Below are positions 51,944 to 62,849 of a DNA stretch of 64,000 nucleotides, in pieces. This DNA comes from Streptomyces venezuelae (GTDB lineage Bacteria; Actinomycetota; Actinomycetes; Streptomycetales; Streptomycetaceae). The stretch is taken from assembly GCF_008642275.1 (NCBI RefSeq), contig NZ_CP029189.1, forward strand, positions 3,416,001 through 3,480,000, in the 5' to 3' direction. The notes beneath the pieces were generated by a model that worked only from the letters and a program-made list of their open reading frames with translations, did no database searches and had not been told where the DNA came from. The position numbers and the translations under genes were made by a program. Each line of letters starts with the position of its first letter. The stretch's first letter is position 1.

Positions 51944-52870
51944 ATGACTGACGCAGCAGCGGCCCTGGAGCCGGGACGGCAGATTCAGACCCTCGACGAG
52001 CTGACGGAGGAACAGGCGATCGCCGTACTCGACCTGATCGAGGACGCGGCACGCACCGACGGCACCACCGCCGTGTCCGAACAGGGGCGGCTCCAGCTGC
52101 GCGGCGGTCCGCGCGAGGGCATCCGGCACTTCCTGCTCACCGAGAACGGCCGGCTCTCCGCCTACGGGCAACTGGAGGACACCGACCCGGTCGAGGCCCC
52201 GGCCGCCGAACTCGTCGTGCACCCGGCCCTGCGCGGCCGCGGGCACGGGCGGGCCATGGGCACGGCCCTGCTGGCCGCCTCCGGCAAACGGCTGCGGGTA
52301 TGGGCGCACGGCGGCAAGTCGGCCGCCCGCCACCTCGCCCAGGTGCTCGGCCTGACCCTCTTCCGCGAGCTGCGCCAGCTGCGCCGGCCGCTGGCGGACG
52401 GTGACCCGCTGCCGGAGCCGGTGCTCCCGCCCGGGGTGACCGTACGGACCTTCGTACCCGGCGTCGACGACACGGCCTGGCTCACGGCGAACGCCGCCGC
52501 CTTCGCCCACCACCCCGAGCAGGGCTCGCTGACGCAGCGCGACCTGGACGACCGGATCGCGCAGCCGTGGTTCGACCCCAAGGGCTTCTTCCTCGCGGAG
52601 CGCGACGGCGAACTGGTCGGCTTCCACTGGACCAAGGTCCACGCGGCGGAGCAGCTGGGCGAGGTCTACGTGGTCGGCGTCCGCCCGGGCGCCCAGGGCG
52701 GCGGCCTCGGCAAGGCCCTCACCGCGATCGGCCTGCGCCACCTGGCGGCCCAGGGCCTGCCGACGGCCATGCTCTACGTGGACGCCGACAACCCGGCGGC
52801 CCTGGCCGTGTACGCGGGCCTCGGCTTCACCACCCACGAGGTCGACCTGATGTACCGCACGGAAAGCTGA
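51944..52870 (+). CDS. mshD: Mycothiol synthase (acetyltransferase)
   Basis: Protein of 308 residues with two GNAT domains. It transfers acetyl from acetyl-CoA to Cys-GlcN-Ins, the last step of mycothiol synthesis. Signatures are LVVHPALRGRGHGRAM in the N-terminal half, VYVVGVRPGAQGGGLGKAL in the active C-terminal half, and YVDADNPAALAVYAGLGF near the end. Divergent from the 5'-nucleotidase. Probably leaderless. Confidence 0.95.
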   Translation: MTDAAAALEPGRQIQTLDELTEEQAIAVLDLIEDAARTDGTTAVSEQGRLQLRGGPREGIRHFLLTENGRLSAYGQLEDTDPVEAPAAELVVHPALRGRGHGRAMGTALLAASGKRLRVWAHGGKSAARHLAQVLGLTLFRELRQLRRPLADGDPLPEPVLPPGVTVRTFVPGVDDTAWLTANAAAFAHHPEQGSLTQRDLDDRIAQPWFDPKGFFLAERDGELVGFHWTKVHAAEQLGEVYVVGVRPGAQGGGLGKALTAIGLRHLAAQGLPTAMLYVDADNPAALAVYAGLGFTTHEVDLMYRTES

Positions 52871-53302
52871 CCGCCCGCCCCGCCCCACGCCCGTCCCCCC
52901 AGGCCCCGCCGCCCCCTCAGCCCCGCCGCCCCCGTCAGCCCCGCCGCTCCCCTCAGCCCCGTCGGCGTTTGAGGCGCGGGGGCCCGGGGCGGAGCCCCGA
53001 TCTTCCAGCCCCGCCGCCCCCTCAGCCCCGCCGGCGTTTGAGGCGCGGGTCCGGGCAGCGCCCGGCGGGGGCCCGGGGGCAGCGCCCCCGCCACGGCGCC
53101 GCACCCGCGCACGCCGGAGCGCACCGCCCCCCGCCACCCCCGCCGGGAGGCGACTCGTGCGCCATCCGGACCCGGGAAGCCACACGCCATTAACCAGGCA
53201 TTCAGAAGCGCTTGCGACTCTCCCCCAATGCAGCCCCGACTCCGATTGACAGCCGACTCTTCCGACGTGCCTGTCCTCCCGCGTGCGCGGAAGAATGGAG
53301 TC
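52871..53302. repeat. Gap with two copies of a dispersed GC-rich repeat
   Basis: No gene is seen in these 432 bases. Copies of the element with consensus CAGCCCCGCCGGCGTTTGAG plus a GCGGGG...GGAGCCCCG end lie at 52954-52999 and, partly, at about 53023-53065. The first 90 bases are CCCC(GC)-rich. The ppk start follows. A third copy lies at 63254-63298. Confidence 0.75.
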
Positions 53303-55612
53303 ATGAGCCACCAGCCCAGCGCAGGCCCCACCGAGGTCCCCGCCCAGCACCCGTCTCACACCCCCGGCAGCACCCCGGGCACCGCCCCCGGCACAGGAGC
53401 CGGCACGGGAGCCGCCGCCCCCGGCCGGGCCGTCACCGGAGCCCACGCCCGCATAGGTTCCATCTCCGCGCACCGCCCGCACGTCGACCTCGAACCCGAT
53501 CTCGACGCGGATCTCGACGCCTACGACGACAAGGACGGCGACGAGCTCCCGCCCGGCCGCTTCCTCGACCGGGAACGCAGCTGGCTCGCCTTCAACGAGC
53601 GGGTGCTGGAGCTCGCCGAGGACCCGACGACGCCCCTGCTGGAGCGCGCCAACTTCCTGGCGATCTTCGCGAGCAACCTCGACGAGTTCTTCATGGTGCG
53701 CGTGGCCGGTCTCAAGCGGCGCATCGCGACGGGTGTCGCCACCCGTTCGGCCTCCGGCCTGCAGCCCCGCGAGGTGCTGGACCTCATCTGGACGCGCTCG
53801 CGCGAGCTCATGGCCCGGCACGCCGCCTGCTTCCAGCAGGACATCTCCCCGGCACTGGCCGAGGAGGGCGTCCACCTCATCCGCTGGCCCGACCTCACCG
53901 AGAAGGAGCAGGCCCGCCTCTTCACCCTGTTCCGCAACCAGATCTTCCCGGTGCTGACGCCGCTGGCCGTGGACCCCGCGCACCCGTTCCCGTACATCTC
54001 CGGCCTCTCCCTGAACCTGGCCGTCGTCGTGCGCAACCCCGTCAGCGGCCACCGCCACTTCGCCCGCGTCAAGGTCCCGCCGCTCCTCTCCCGCTTCCTG
54101 GAGGCCTCCCCGCAGCGCTACGTCCCGCTGGAGGACGTCATCGCCGCGCACCTGGAGGAGCTCTTCCCCGGCATGGAGGTGCTCGCGCACCACATGTTCC
54201 GCGTGACCCGCAACGAGGACCTGGAGGTCGAGGAGGACGACGCCGAGAACCTGCTCCAGGCCCTGGAGAAGGAGCTCATGCGGCGCCGCTTCGGCCCGCC
54301 CGTGCGCCTGGAGGTCGAGGAGTCCATCGACCCGGGCGTCCTGGACCTGCTGGTGCAGGAGCTGAAGGTCAACGCCTCCGAGGTCTACCCGCTGCCCGGC
54401 CCGCTGGACCTGACCGCCCTCTTCGGGATCGCCTCGCTGGACATCCCGGAGCTCAAGTACCCGAAGTTCGTCGCCGGCACCCACCGCGACCTGGCCGAGG
54501 TCGAGTCCGCGTCCGCGCCCGACATCTTCGCCGCCCTGCGCGAGCGGGACGTCCTGCTGCACCACCCGTACGACTCCTTCTCCACCTCGGTGCAGGCCTT
54601 CCTGGAGCAGGCCGCCGCCGACCCGGACGTCCTCGCCATCAAGCAGACGCTCTACCGCACCTCCGGCGACTCCCCGATCGTGGACGCCCTGATCGACGCC
54701 GCCGACTCCGGCAAGCAGGTCCTCGTACTCGTCGAGATCAAGGCCCGCTTCGACGAGCAGGCCAACATCAAGTGGGCGCGCAAGCTGGAGGAGTCCGGCT
54801 GCCACGTCGTCTACGGGCTCGTCGGCCTCAAGACCCACTGCAAGCTGTCGCTCGTCGTCCGCCAGGAGGGCGACACGCTGCGCCGCTACTCGCACGTCGG
54901 CACCGGCAACTACCACCCCAAGACCGCCCGGCTCTACGAGGACCTCGGCCTGCTCACCGCCGACCCGCAGGTCGGCGCGGACCTCTCCGACCTCTTCAAC
55001 CGGCTGTCCGGCTACTCGCGCCGCGAGACCTACCGCCGGCTGATGGTGGCGCCCCGCTCGCTGCGGGACGGACTGATCGCGCGGATCGACAAGGAGGCCG
55101 CCCACCACAAGGCCGGCCGCCCCGCCTACGTCCGGCTCAAGATGAACTCGATCGTCGACGAGGCCCTCATCGACTCGCTCTACCGGGCCTCCCAGGCGGG
55201 AGTGCCCGTCGACATCTGGGTGCGCGGCATCTGCGCGGTGCGCCCCGGAGTCCCCGGGCTCTCGGACAACATCCGGGTCCGCTCGATCCTCGGCCGCTTC
55301 CTGGAACACTCCCGGGTCTTCGCCTTCGGCAACGGCGGCGAACCCGAGGTGTGGATCGGCAGCGCCGACATGATGCACCGCAACCTCGACCGCCGCATCG
55401 AGGCACTGGTCAGGGTCGCCGACCCGGCCCACCGCGCGGCACTGGACCGGATGCTGGAAACCGGGATGTCCGACGCCACCTCCTCCTGGCACCTGGGCCC
55501 GGACGGCGAGTGGACCCGGCACAGCACGGACGCGGACGGACAGCCGCTGCGGCACGTACAGGAGACGCTCATAGACGCCCGGAGGCGCCGGCGTGGCTCA
55601 GCCAAACCATGA
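53303..55612 (+). CDS. ppk: Polyphosphate kinase
   Basis: Protein of 769 residues, about the length of Ppk1. A low-complexity start of about 80 residues is followed by domains N and H ([30 protein letters not shown]) and the two catalytic domains. The autophosphorylated His is in [34 protein letters not shown] and [21 protein letters not shown] are conserved. The enzyme makes polyphosphate from ATP. ATG 53303 is chosen by homology; ATG 53228 is in frame upstream. It overlaps the CHAD gene by 20 bp. Confidence 0.93.
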   Translation: MSHQPSAGPTEVPAQHPSHTPGSTPGTAPGTGAGTGAAAPGRAVTGAHARIGSISAHRPHVDLEPDLDADLDAYDDKDGDELPPGRFLDRERSWLAFNERVLELAEDPTTPLLERANFLAIFASNLDEFFMVRVAGLKRRIATGVATRSASGLQPREVLDLIWTRSRELMARHAACFQQDISPALAEEGVHLIRWPDLTEKEQARLFTLFRNQIFPVLTPLAVDPAHPFPYISGLSLNLAVVVRNPVSGHRHFARVKVPPLLSRFLEASPQRYVPLEDVIAAHLEELFPGMEVLAHHMFRVTRNEDLEVEEDDAENLLQALEKELMRRRFGPPVRLEVEESIDPGVLDLLVQELKVNASEVYPLPGPLDLTALFGIASLDIPELKYPKFVAGTHRDLAEVESASAPDIFAALRERDVLLHHPYDSFSTSVQAFLEQAAADPDVLAIKQTLYRTSGDSPIVDALIDAADSGKQVLVLVEIKARFDEQANIKWARKLEESGCHVVYGLVGLKTHCKLSLVVRQEGDTLRRYSHVGTGNYHPKTARLYEDLGLLTADPQVGADLSDLFNRLSGYSRRETYRRLMVAPRSLRDGLIARIDKEAAHHKAGRPAYVRLKMNSIVDEALIDSLYRASQAGVPVDIWVRGICAVRPGVPGLSDNIRVRSILGRFLEHSRVFAFGNGGEPEVWIGSADMMHRNLDRRIEALVRVADPAHRAALDRMLETGMSDATSSWHLGPDGEWTRHSTDADGQPLRHVQETLIDARRRRRGSAKP

Positions 55613-56549
55613 CCCGATTACGGCGACGGCGGACGCAGGTGCCGTGCTCGGCACGTACCTGCGCGCCCAGGCCACCGCTTTCCTGCGCGGACTGCGCCTG
55701 CACGAGGAGAGCGGGGCCGACGCCGCCGAAGGAAGCGACGCGGCGCGCAGCCTGCGGGGGGCTGCGCGCCGCATCAGCGGTTCCCTGGCCACGTTCCGGG
55801 TGGTGACCGAGTCCTCCTGGGCCGACGGGCTGCGCACCGAACTGGTGTGGCTCTCGTCGACCCTGGCCGACGAGCACGCGTACGCGGCCCGGCTGACCCG
55901 GCTGATGGACGCCCTGCACCGGCTGTCGGGGTCCCCGGAGCTCCCGGCGCCGCGCGGCTCGGCCGGCGCGCTGACGGTGGGCTCGGCGCGGGCCGGCGCG
56001 CTGCTGGAACGGCAGCTGACCCTGGCCCGTACGCGCGCCCACTCGGCCACCCTCCAGGCCCTCGGCTCCTCCCGCTTCCACGCGGTGGCGGACGCGGTGG
56101 CCGTGCTGGCCTCGGAGGTCCCGCTGGACGCCGTCGCGGCCCGGGGCCGGGTGTCGGAGGTACTCGTCCCGCTGGCCGCCGTGGCCGAAACCCGACTGTC
56201 GGCGGCGGTCACGTCCCTGCCCCCGGCCGACGGAGCCCAGCCGTACAACGCGGACCACGACGGGCCCTGGCACGAGGTACGCCGCCTGCTGCGGGTCCAC
56301 CGCTACGCGCGCGAGGCGCTCGGCGAGGACGTGACCCGGCCGGCTGCCGCGGGGCAGGCCCTGGACCGCCACCGTGACGCGGCCGAGGCGGCGACCGCGT
56401 CGGCGACGGCGGCCCGTACCCCGCGCATCGCACCGGCGACGGCCTACGCCCTGGGCGTCCTGCACGCCGACCAGCGCCACGAGGTCGAGGCGGCCCGGCT
56501 GGAATTCCGGCATCTGTGGCTTCCGGAGCCCGTGGTCACGCCGCGATAA
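55593..56549 (+). CDS. CHAD-domain polyphosphate-binding protein
   Basis: Protein of 318 residues, rich in Arg, Ala and His and all helical. CHAD domains are known to bind polyphosphate through basic residues. Its GTG start lies inside the end of ppk (20 bp overlap), so the two are translated together and the protein may hold or deliver polyP granules. The next gene is pstS, 247 bp away with its own PHO box. Confidence 0.85.
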   Translation: MAQPNHDPITATADAGAVLGTYLRAQATAFLRGLRLHEESGADAAEGSDAARSLRGAARRISGSLATFRVVTESSWADGLRTELVWLSSTLADEHAYAARLTRLMDALHRLSGSPELPAPRGSAGALTVGSARAGALLERQLTLARTRAHSATLQALGSSRFHAVADAVAVLASEVPLDAVAARGRVSEVLVPLAAVAETRLSAAVTSLPPADGAQPYNADHDGPWHEVRRLLRVHRYAREALGEDVTRPAAAGQALDRHRDAAEAATASATAARTPRIAPATAYALGVLHADQRHEVEAARLEFRHLWLPEPVVTPR

Positions 56550-56615
56550 CGCGTGGATAACGGATGATGACGGCTGTGTGCGACCCGCCAGGGACGCACC
56601 GGGTCGTCCGCCACG

Positions 56616-56659
56616 GTTCACCATCCGTTCACTCGGGCCGGTCGGCTGCTTCACCTGTT
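56616..56659 (+). promoter_or_regulatory. PHO box of pstS
   Basis: Two perfect 11-nt direct repeats, GTTCACCATCC (56616-56626) and GTTCACTCGGG (56627-56637), match the Streptomyces PHO-box consensus. A further unit, CTTCACCTGTT, follows in register at 56649-56659 after one poor unit. A TAATTT -10-like box lies close downstream. Confidence 0.85.
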
Positions 56660-56796
56660 CTGCCTAATTTCGGTGATGCACGGAGCGAGCCGCCCGGAAG
56701 CCGGGCAGCTCAGCCGCGCACCACCGACGCAGTCCTCTTCGCACGCCGCCCCGATACAGAAAGCGGCCGGCGGCTTCTGGAAGGAACACCCGAAAA

Positions 56797-57933
56797 GTGA
56801 AGCTTCAGCGCAAGAACATGCTTCGTGCCTCCGCCCTCGGGGCGCTTGTCGTGTCCGGCGCCCTGGTCCTCACGGCGTGCGGCTCGGACGACAACACCAA
56901 GACCGCCGACGGTTCGGCGAAGCCCTCCGCGGCCGCCGCGGGCGACATCAAGTGCGACGACGCCAAGGGCAAGCTCCTGGCCTCCGGCTCCTCCGCGCAG
57001 AAGAACGCGATCGAGCTGTGGATCAAGAACTACATGGCCGCCTGCTCCGGCGTCGAGGTGAACTACAAGTCCTCCTCCTCCGGTGAGGGCATCGTCGCCT
57101 TCAACCAGGGCACGGTCGGTTTCGCCGGCTCCGACTCCGCGCTGAAGCCGGAGCAGGTCGAGGAGTCGAAGAAGATCTGCACCGGTGGCCAGGGCATCGA
57201 CCTCCCGATGGTCGGCGGCCCCGTCGCCCTCGGCTTCAACGTCGCCGGCGTGGACAAGCTGAACCTCGACGCCGCCACGATCGCCAACATCTTCAACGAC
57301 AAGATCAAGAAGTGGGACGACGAGGCGATCAAGAAGCTGAACCCCGGCGTCACGCTTCCCTCCACCGCCATCCAGGCCTTCCACCGCTCCGACGACTCGG
57401 GCACCACCGAGAACGTCACCAAGTACCTCAAGGCCGCCGCGCCCGACGCCTGGCCGCACGAGCCCGCGAAGAAGTGGGCCGCCCCGGGCGGCCAGGCCGC
57501 CTCCGGCTCCGCCGGTGTCGCCGCGCAGGTCAAGCAGGTCGACGGCGCGATCGGCTACTTCGAGCTTTCGTTCGCCAGCGCGCAGGGCATCAAGACGGTG
57601 GACCTGAACACGGGCGCCGCCGCCCCGGTCCCGGCCACCGGTGAGAACGCCTCCAAGGCCATCGCCGCCGCCAAGATCGCCGGCACCGGCTCCGACCTGG
57701 CCCTCAAGCTCGACTACACCACCAAGGCCGAGGGCGCCTACCCGCTCGTCCTGGTGACCTACGAGGTCGTCTGCGACAAGGGCAACAAGGCCGAGACGCT
57801 CCCGACCGTTAAGTCCTTCCTGAACTACGCCGCTTCGGACGCGGGCCAGAAGGTCCTCCTCGAGAACGGCTACGCGCCGATCCCGGCCGAGATCAACACC
57901 AAGGTCCGCGAGGTCATCAACACCCTCGGCTAG
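56797..57933 (+). CDS. pstS: Phosphate-binding lipoprotein of the Pst transporter
   Basis: Protein of 378 residues with a lipoprotein signal (lipobox LVLTAC, Cys near residue 28). Phosphate-binding motifs are clear: ASGSSAQKNAIELW, then GTVGFAGSDSALK and FHRSDDSGTTENVTKYL. It binds phosphate outside the membrane with high affinity. GTG start at 56797 with GGAAGGAAC upstream. First gene of pstSCAB, under a PHO box. Confidence 0.95.
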   Translation: MKLQRKNMLRASALGALVVSGALVLTACGSDDNTKTADGSAKPSAAAAGDIKCDDAKGKLLASGSSAQKNAIELWIKNYMAACSGVEVNYKSSSSGEGIVAFNQGTVGFAGSDSALKPEQVEESKKICTGGQGIDLPMVGGPVALGFNVAGVDKLNLDAATIANIFNDKIKKWDDEAIKKLNPGVTLPSTAIQAFHRSDDSGTTENVTKYLKAAAPDAWPHEPAKKWAAPGGQAASGSAGVAAQVKQVDGAIGYFELSFASAQGIKTVDLNTGAAAPVPATGENASKAIAAAKIAGTGSDLALKLDYTTKAEGAYPLVLVTYEVVCDKGNKAETLPTVKSFLNYAASDAGQKVLLENGYAPIPAEINTKVREVINTLG

Positions 57934-57945
57934 ATCCTGACCCCC

Positions 57946-57983
57946 GATCCGGTCCGCTCCCCCGTCCGGGGGCGGACCGGATC
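57946..57983 (+). terminator. Hairpin between pstS and pstC
   Basis: An inverted repeat of 12 bp (57946-57957 with 57972-57983) with a further inner C5/G5 stem. It lies 13 bp after the pstS stop and may end some transcripts, giving more PstS than PstCAB. Confidence 0.6.
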
Positions 57984-58063
57984 CGGGACCCTTCCCCTCC
58001 CACCCGGGGGAATCCGGTGCACCGCCGCCAGGGGGCCTGCCCCCCACACAGACCGGAAAGACC

Positions 58064-59056
58064 ATGGCTTCCACCACACCCACCCAGATAGACACGGCTC
58101 CGCCTGTCACCCGTAGCGGAGGATCGTCCACCGGCCGCGCCGGCGACAAGATCTTCGCCGGGCTCTCCAAGGGCTCCGGCATCCTGCTCCTGGTGATCAT
58201 GGCGTCGATCGCCGTCTTCCTCACCTACCGCGCCTCGATCGCCCTGTCGAAGAACGAGGGGAACTTCCTCACCACCTTCGACTGGAACGCGTCGGCCAAC
58301 CCGCCCGTCTTCGGCATCGCCGTCCTGCTCTTCGGCACCGTCGTCAGCTCGATCATCGCGATGGCCATCGCGGTTCCGATCGCCGTCGGCATCGCCCTGT
58401 TCATCTCGCACTACGCGCCGCGCAAGCTGGCCGCGCCCCTCGCGTACGTCGTCGACCTGCTGGCCGCCGTACCGTCGATCATCTACGGCATCTGGGGCGC
58501 CCTGTTCCTCGTGCCGCAGCTGAACGGCCTGAACCTCTGGCTCGACGAGTACCTCGGCTGGACCTACGTCTTCGACAAGACCCAGGTCGGCGTCGCCCGT
58601 TCGCTCTTCACCGTCGGCATCCTGCTCGCGATCATGATCCTGCCGATCGTGACCAGCGTCAGCCGTGAGGTCTTCCTCCAGGTCCCGCGCATGAACGAGG
58701 AGGCCGCCCTGGCCCTCGGCGCGACCCGCTGGGAGGTCATCCGCATGTCGGTCCTGCCGTTCGGCCGCTCCGGCGTCATCTCCGCCTCGATGCTCGGCCT
58801 CGGCCGCGCCCTCGGCGAGACCATGGCCGTCGCGACCGTCCTCTCCCCGAGCTTCCTGATCTCCGGCCACCTCCTGAACCCGGGTGGCGGCACCTTCGCG
58901 CAGAACATCGCCGCGAAGTTCGACGAGGCCAACGAGTTCGGCCGCGACGCGCTGATCGCCTCCGGTCTCGTCCTCTTCCTGCTCACCCTGCTGGTCAACG
59001 GTGCAGCCCGGCTGATCATCGCTCGCCGCAAGGACTTCTCGGGGGCGAACGCCTGA
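58064..59056 (+). CDS. pstC: Phosphate ABC transporter permease PstC
   Basis: Protein of 330 residues with six membrane segments. The permease signature, EEAALALGATRWEVIRMSVLPFGRSG, contains the conserved EAA loop. A Pro/Thr-rich start precedes the first helix (ILLLVIMASIAVFLTYRAS). It pairs with PstA; the PstC stop overlaps the pstA start by one base (TGATG). Confidence 0.95.
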   Translation: MASTTPTQIDTAPPVTRSGGSSTGRAGDKIFAGLSKGSGILLLVIMASIAVFLTYRASIALSKNEGNFLTTFDWNASANPPVFGIAVLLFGTVVSSIIAMAIAVPIAVGIALFISHYAPRKLAAPLAYVVDLLAAVPSIIYGIWGALFLVPQLNGLNLWLDEYLGWTYVFDKTQVGVARSLFTVGILLAIMILPIVTSVSREVFLQVPRMNEEAALALGATRWEVIRMSVLPFGRSGVISASMLGLGRALGETMAVATVLSPSFLISGHLLNPGGGTFAQNIAAKFDEANEFGRDALIASGLVLFLLTLLVNGAARLIIARRKDFSGANA

Positions 59057-60138
59057 TGAGCCACGCAATCCAGGACCAGCAGCCCACCCGGGCCCGCAGG
59101 TCCGCCGCCCCCGCCGGCCTCACCCGTGGCGGCCTGCCCCGCTGGGCCCCGGCCGGCATCGCGGCCCTCTCGATCGCCCTCGGCTGCGGCATCGGCCTCG
59201 CCTTCGGCCTGCAGAGCAAGGTCCAGTGGGGGCTCCTCGCGGCCCTGCTGTTCATCGGCATCACGTACGCCGCCAGCGCGGTGATCGAGAACCGCCGCCA
59301 GGCCAAGGACCGTGTCGCGACCTCCCTCGTGTGGGTCTGCTTCGTCCTCGCGGTCATCCCGCTGCTCTCCCTGATGTGGACCACGGTCAGCCGCGGTCTG
59401 GAGCTCCTGAGCGGAAACTTCCTCAGCCACTCCATGAACGGCGTGACCAGCTTCGACGAGGGCGGCGGCGTCTACCACGCCCTGCTCGGCACCATCGAGC
59501 AGGTCGCCCTCGCCACGCTGATCGCGGCCCCCATCGGCCTGCTGACCGCCGTCTACCTGGTCGAGTACGGCAAGGGCCGCCTCGCCAAGTCCGTCACCTT
59601 CTTCGTCGACGTCATGACCGGCATCCCCTCCATCGTCGCGGGCCTGTTCATCCTGACGACCTGGAACCTGATGCTCGGCTTCGGCCCGTCCGGCTTCGCC
59701 GGCGCCATGGCCCTGTCGATCCTGATGATGCCGGTCGTGGTCCGCTCCACCGAGGAGATGCTCAAGCTCGTCCCGAACGAGCTGCGCGAGGCCGCCCTCG
59801 CCCTCGGTGTGCCGAAGTGGCGCGTGATCCTCAAGGTCGTGCTCCCGACCGCCATCGGCGGTATCTCCACCGGCGTGATGCTGGCCGTCGCCCGCATCGC
59901 CGGCGAGACCGCCCCGATCATGCTGCTGGTCTTCGGCACCCAGCTGATCAACGGCAACCCCTTCGAAGGCGCCCAGTCCTCGCTCCCCCTCTACATTTGG
60001 GAGCAGTACAAGGTCGGCAGTGAACCCTCCTACGACCGGGCATGGGCAGCAGCGCTCGTCCTGATCGCCTTCGTCATGATCCTCAATCTGGTGGCCCGCG
60101 GCATCGCCCGCTGGAAGGCCCCGAAGACCGGTCGCTGA
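59056..60138 (+). CDS. pstA: Phosphate ABC transporter permease PstA
   Basis: Protein of 360 residues with six to seven membrane segments. The EAA loop reads [27 protein letters not shown]. An extended N-terminal cytoplasmic region of about 45 residues precedes the first helix. It forms the channel with PstC and binds PstB. Confidence 0.95.
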   Translation: MSHAIQDQQPTRARRSAAPAGLTRGGLPRWAPAGIAALSIALGCGIGLAFGLQSKVQWGLLAALLFIGITYAASAVIENRRQAKDRVATSLVWVCFVLAVIPLLSLMWTTVSRGLELLSGNFLSHSMNGVTSFDEGGGVYHALLGTIEQVALATLIAAPIGLLTAVYLVEYGKGRLAKSVTFFVDVMTGIPSIVAGLFILTTWNLMLGFGPSGFAGAMALSILMMPVVVRSTEEMLKLVPNELREAALALGVPKWRVILKVVLPTAIGGISTGVMLAVARIAGETAPIMLLVFGTQLINGNPFEGAQSSLPLYIWEQYKVGSEPSYDRAWAAALVLIAFVMILNLVARGIARWKAPKTGR

Positions 60139-60166
60139 CGCGACTCATGAAAGCGAAGTGACCCCC

Positions 60167-60943
60167 ATGGCGAAGCGAATCGACGTCTCCGGACTGTCCG
60201 CCTTCTACGGCACCCACAAGGCCATCGACGACATCTCGATGACCGTGGAGCCCCGCTCCGTGACGGCCTTCATCGGCCCCTCCGGCTGCGGCAAGTCCAC
60301 CTTCCTGCGCACCCTCAACCGCATGCACGAGGTCACCCCCGGCGGCCGCGTCGAGGGCAAGGTCCTGCTGGACGACGAGAACCTGTACGGCAGCGGCGTG
60401 GACCCCGTCGCGGTCCGCCGCACGGTCGGCATGGTCTTCCAGCGCCCGAACCCCTTCCCCACCATGTCGATCTTCGACAACGTGGCGGCGGGCCTGCGGC
60501 TCAACGGCAGCTTCAAGAAGTCCGAGCTCACGGACATCGTCGAGAAGTCGCTCCAGGGCGCCAACCTCTGGAACGAGGTGAAGGACCGCCTGAACAAGCC
60601 CGGCTCCGGCCTCTCCGGCGGCCAGCAGCAGCGCCTGTGCATCGCCCGCGCCATCGCGGTCGAGCCCGAGGTCCTGCTGATGGACGAGCCCTGCTCGGCC
60701 CTGGACCCGATCTCCACCCTCGCGATCGAGGACCTGATCGGCGAGCTCAAGGAGCGCTTCACGATCGTCATCGTGACGCACAACATGCAGCAGGCGGCCC
60801 GTGTCTCGGACCGCACCGCCTTCTTCAACCTCGCGGCCGTCGGCCAGCCCGGCAAGCTCATCGAGCTCGACGACACGGACCGGATCTTCTCCAACCCGTC
60901 CGTCCAGGCGACCGAGGACTACATCTCGGGTCGCTTCGGCTAG
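60167..60943 (+). CDS. pstB: Phosphate ABC transporter ATPase PstB
   Basis: Protein of 258 residues. Walker [10 protein letters not shown], the signature LSGGQQQR and Walker [13 protein letters not shown] are present, plus the PstB-specific [12 protein letters not shown]. Start ATG at 60167 fits the family; the GTG at 60158 is an alternative. It lies 28 bp after pstA. Confidence 0.95.
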   Translation: MAKRIDVSGLSAFYGTHKAIDDISMTVEPRSVTAFIGPSGCGKSTFLRTLNRMHEVTPGGRVEGKVLLDDENLYGSGVDPVAVRRTVGMVFQRPNPFPTMSIFDNVAAGLRLNGSFKKSELTDIVEKSLQGANLWNEVKDRLNKPGSGLSGGQQQRLCIARAIAVEPEVLLMDEPCSALDPISTLAIEDLIGELKERFTIVIVTHNMQQAARVSDRTAFFNLAAVGQPGKLIELDDTDRIFSNPSVQATEDYISGRFG

Positions 60944-61029
60944 ACCCGGGACACCGTGCGGCCCCGCCGCACGGCAAGACGTCCTGCGGTGCTGCATGGC
61001 GGTGCCACCGCAAGGCGAAAGAAAGAAAA

Positions 61030-61063
61030 GGGCCGGCTCCCCCTGGGTGGGGGGAGCCGGCCC
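61030..61063. terminator. Bidirectional terminator
   Basis: A 13-bp stem (GGGCCGGCTCCCC with its complement) with a short loop lies between pstB and the convergent pit gene. Confidence 0.8.
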
Positions 61064-61078
61064 GCTTTCGTACGGCGA

Positions 61079-62077
61079 CTACACGAAGGCCAGGTCCACG
61101 AGCCAGAAGCACAACGCGGCGACCACGGCCGCAGCCGGCATCGTGATGAACCAGCCGAGGATGATGTTCTTGGCGACGCCCCAGCGGACCGCGTTCACAC
61201 GCTTGGTCGCACCCACACCCATGATCGCCGAGGTGATCACGTGGGTGGTGGAGATCGGCGCGTGGAAGAGGTACGCCGAACCGAACATGATCGAGGCACC
61301 CGTGGTCTCCGCCGCGAAGCCCTGCGGCGGGTCCAGCTCGATGATCTTGCGGCCGAGCGTACGCATGATGCGCCAGCCACCCGCGTACGTACCCAGCGAC
61401 AGCATCACCGCGCACACGACCTTGACCCAGACCGGGATCGGCGCGTCGGCGCTCTGCACGTCGGCGATGACCAGGGCCATCACGACGATGCCCATCGTCT
61501 TCTGCGCGTCCTGCAGACCGTGGCCGAGCGCCATCGCGGCCGCGGACACCGTCTGCGCGATACGGAAGCCGTGCTTCGCCTTGTGCGGGTTGGACCGGCG
61601 GAACATCCACAGGATGGCCACCATCACCAGGTAACCGGCGACCAGACCGACGACGGGCGAGACGAACATCGGGATGACGACCTTGTCGAGGACTCCCGAC
61701 CAGATCACCTCCGTCCCGCCGGCCAGCGCCGCGCCGACCATGCCGCCGAACAGCGCGTGCGAGGACGACGAGGGCAGCCCGAAGTACCAGGTGATCAGGT
61801 TCCAGACGATCGCACCGACCAGCGCCGCGAAGAGGATCCACATGCCCGTGGAACCCGTGGGCGTCTCGATCAGGCCCTGGCTGACCGTCTTGGCCACGCC
61901 ACTGCCCAGGAAGGCACCGGCGAGGTTCATCACGGCCGCCATCGCCAGCGCCGCGCGCGGGGTCAGCGCCCGCGTCGAGACGGACGTCGCGATCGCGTTC
62001 GCCGAGTCGTGGAAACCGTTCGTATACGTGAAGCCGAGCGCGACACCGATGGTCACGACCAGAGCAAAGGTGTCCAC
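61079..62077 (-). CDS. pit: Low-affinity inorganic phosphate transporter, PiT family
   Basis: Protein of 332 residues with about ten membrane segments. The PiT signature GFHDSANAIATSVSTRAL is at the N-terminus. Its counterpart near the C-terminus is FHAPISTTHVITSAIMGVG. It takes up phosphate (as metal-phosphate) using the proton gradient, at high phosphate. The GTG start lies 5 bp after the upstream gene, so the two form an operon. Confidence 0.93.
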   Translation of the reverse strand: MDTFALVVTIGVALGFTYTNGFHDSANAIATSVSTRALTPRAALAMAAVMNLAGAFLGSGVAKTVSQGLIETPTGSTGMWILFAALVGAIVWNLITWYFGLPSSSSHALFGGMVGAALAGGTEVIWSGVLDKVVIPMFVSPVVGLVAGYLVMVAILWMFRRSNPHKAKHGFRIAQTVSAAAMALGHGLQDAQKTMGIVVMALVIADVQSADAPIPVWVKVVCAVMLSLGTYAGGWRIMRTLGRKIIELDPPQGFAAETTGASIMFGSAYLFHAPISTTHVITSAIMGVGATKRVNAVRWGVAKNIILGWFITMPAAAVVAALCFWLVDLAFV

Positions 62078-62082
62078 GAGGT

Positions 62083-62703
62083 TCAGGACTCCTTGACCGC
62101 GATGGTCTCCACCGTGTTCGCGACGTGCTCGAACGCGTCGGCCGCCTCTTCGAGCACGTCGACGATCTGCTTGAGCTTCAGCACCTCGATGGCGTCGTAC
62201 TTGCCGTTGAAGAGCTGGGCGAGCAGCTTGCGGTGGATCTGGTCCGCCTGGTTCTCAAGGCGGTTGACCTCGATCCAGTACTCGGTCAGGTTGTCCATCG
62301 TCCGCAGGTGCGGCATGGCCTCGGCGGTCAGCTCGGCCGCACGCGCCAGCACCTCGATCTGCTGCTCGACACCCTTGGGGAGCTCCTCCACGTTGTAGAG
62401 GACGACGAGATCGACGGCCTCCTCCATGAAGTCCATGATGTCGTCGAGCGACGAGGCCAGGTTGTAGATGTCCTCGCGGTCGAACGGCGTGATGAAGGAG
62501 GAGTTCAGCTGGTGGAAGATCGCGTGGGTGGCGTCGTCTCCCGCGTGCTCCGCTGCCCGCATCCGCTCCGCGATCTCGGCCCGGGCGGAGGAGTCCGCTC
62601 CGAGCAGTTCCATCAGGAGCTTGGAGCCCGTGACGATGTTGTCCGCGGATGCGGCGAACATGTCGTAGAAGCTCGTCTCCCTGGGGGTCAGACGAAATCG
62701 CAC
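62083..62703 (-). CDS. PhoU-like (DUF47) Pit accessory protein
   Basis: Protein of 206 residues starting MRFRLTPRETSFYDMFAAS. It is all helical with PhoU-type metal motifs, FDREDIYNLASSLDDIMDFMEEA and VNRLENQADQIHRKLL. DUF47 proteins are thought to regulate the Pit transporter encoded next to them. GTG start; a possible -10, TAGCAT, lies about 45 nt upstream on the minus strand. Confidence 0.9.
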   Translation of the reverse strand: MRFRLTPRETSFYDMFAASADNIVTGSKLLMELLGADSSARAEIAERMRAAEHAGDDATHAIFHQLNSSFITPFDREDIYNLASSLDDIMDFMEEAVDLVVLYNVEELPKGVEQQIEVLARAAELTAEAMPHLRTMDNLTEYWIEVNRLENQADQIHRKLLAQLFNGKYDAIEVLKLKQIVDVLEEAADAFEHVANTVETIAVKES

Positions 62704-62849
62704 GTGAGGTCCTCGGGGTGCATCGGATTCGGTCAGGCTGATGCTAGGCGCATCCCCCGGCCACGGCTAACCGGCCGTTCCACAGTGTCCTCCATCGGGC
62801 AGAGTGGGGGCCAGGGACCCCTGCCCCGGACGGCGGGGCCCAGTACCCT

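Noticed and set aside
53180..53302. PHO box upstream of ppk
   Set aside because: ATTAACCAGGC and ATTCAGAAGCG resemble 11-nt units only weakly; no GTTCA pair is present. ppk is PhoP-controlled in other Streptomyces, so a binding test could still decide.
51872..55555. Minus-strand frame of 1227 aa across mshD and ppk
   Set aside because: Antisense shadow of two well-recognised genes with a typical Val/Gly/Glu-rich composition.
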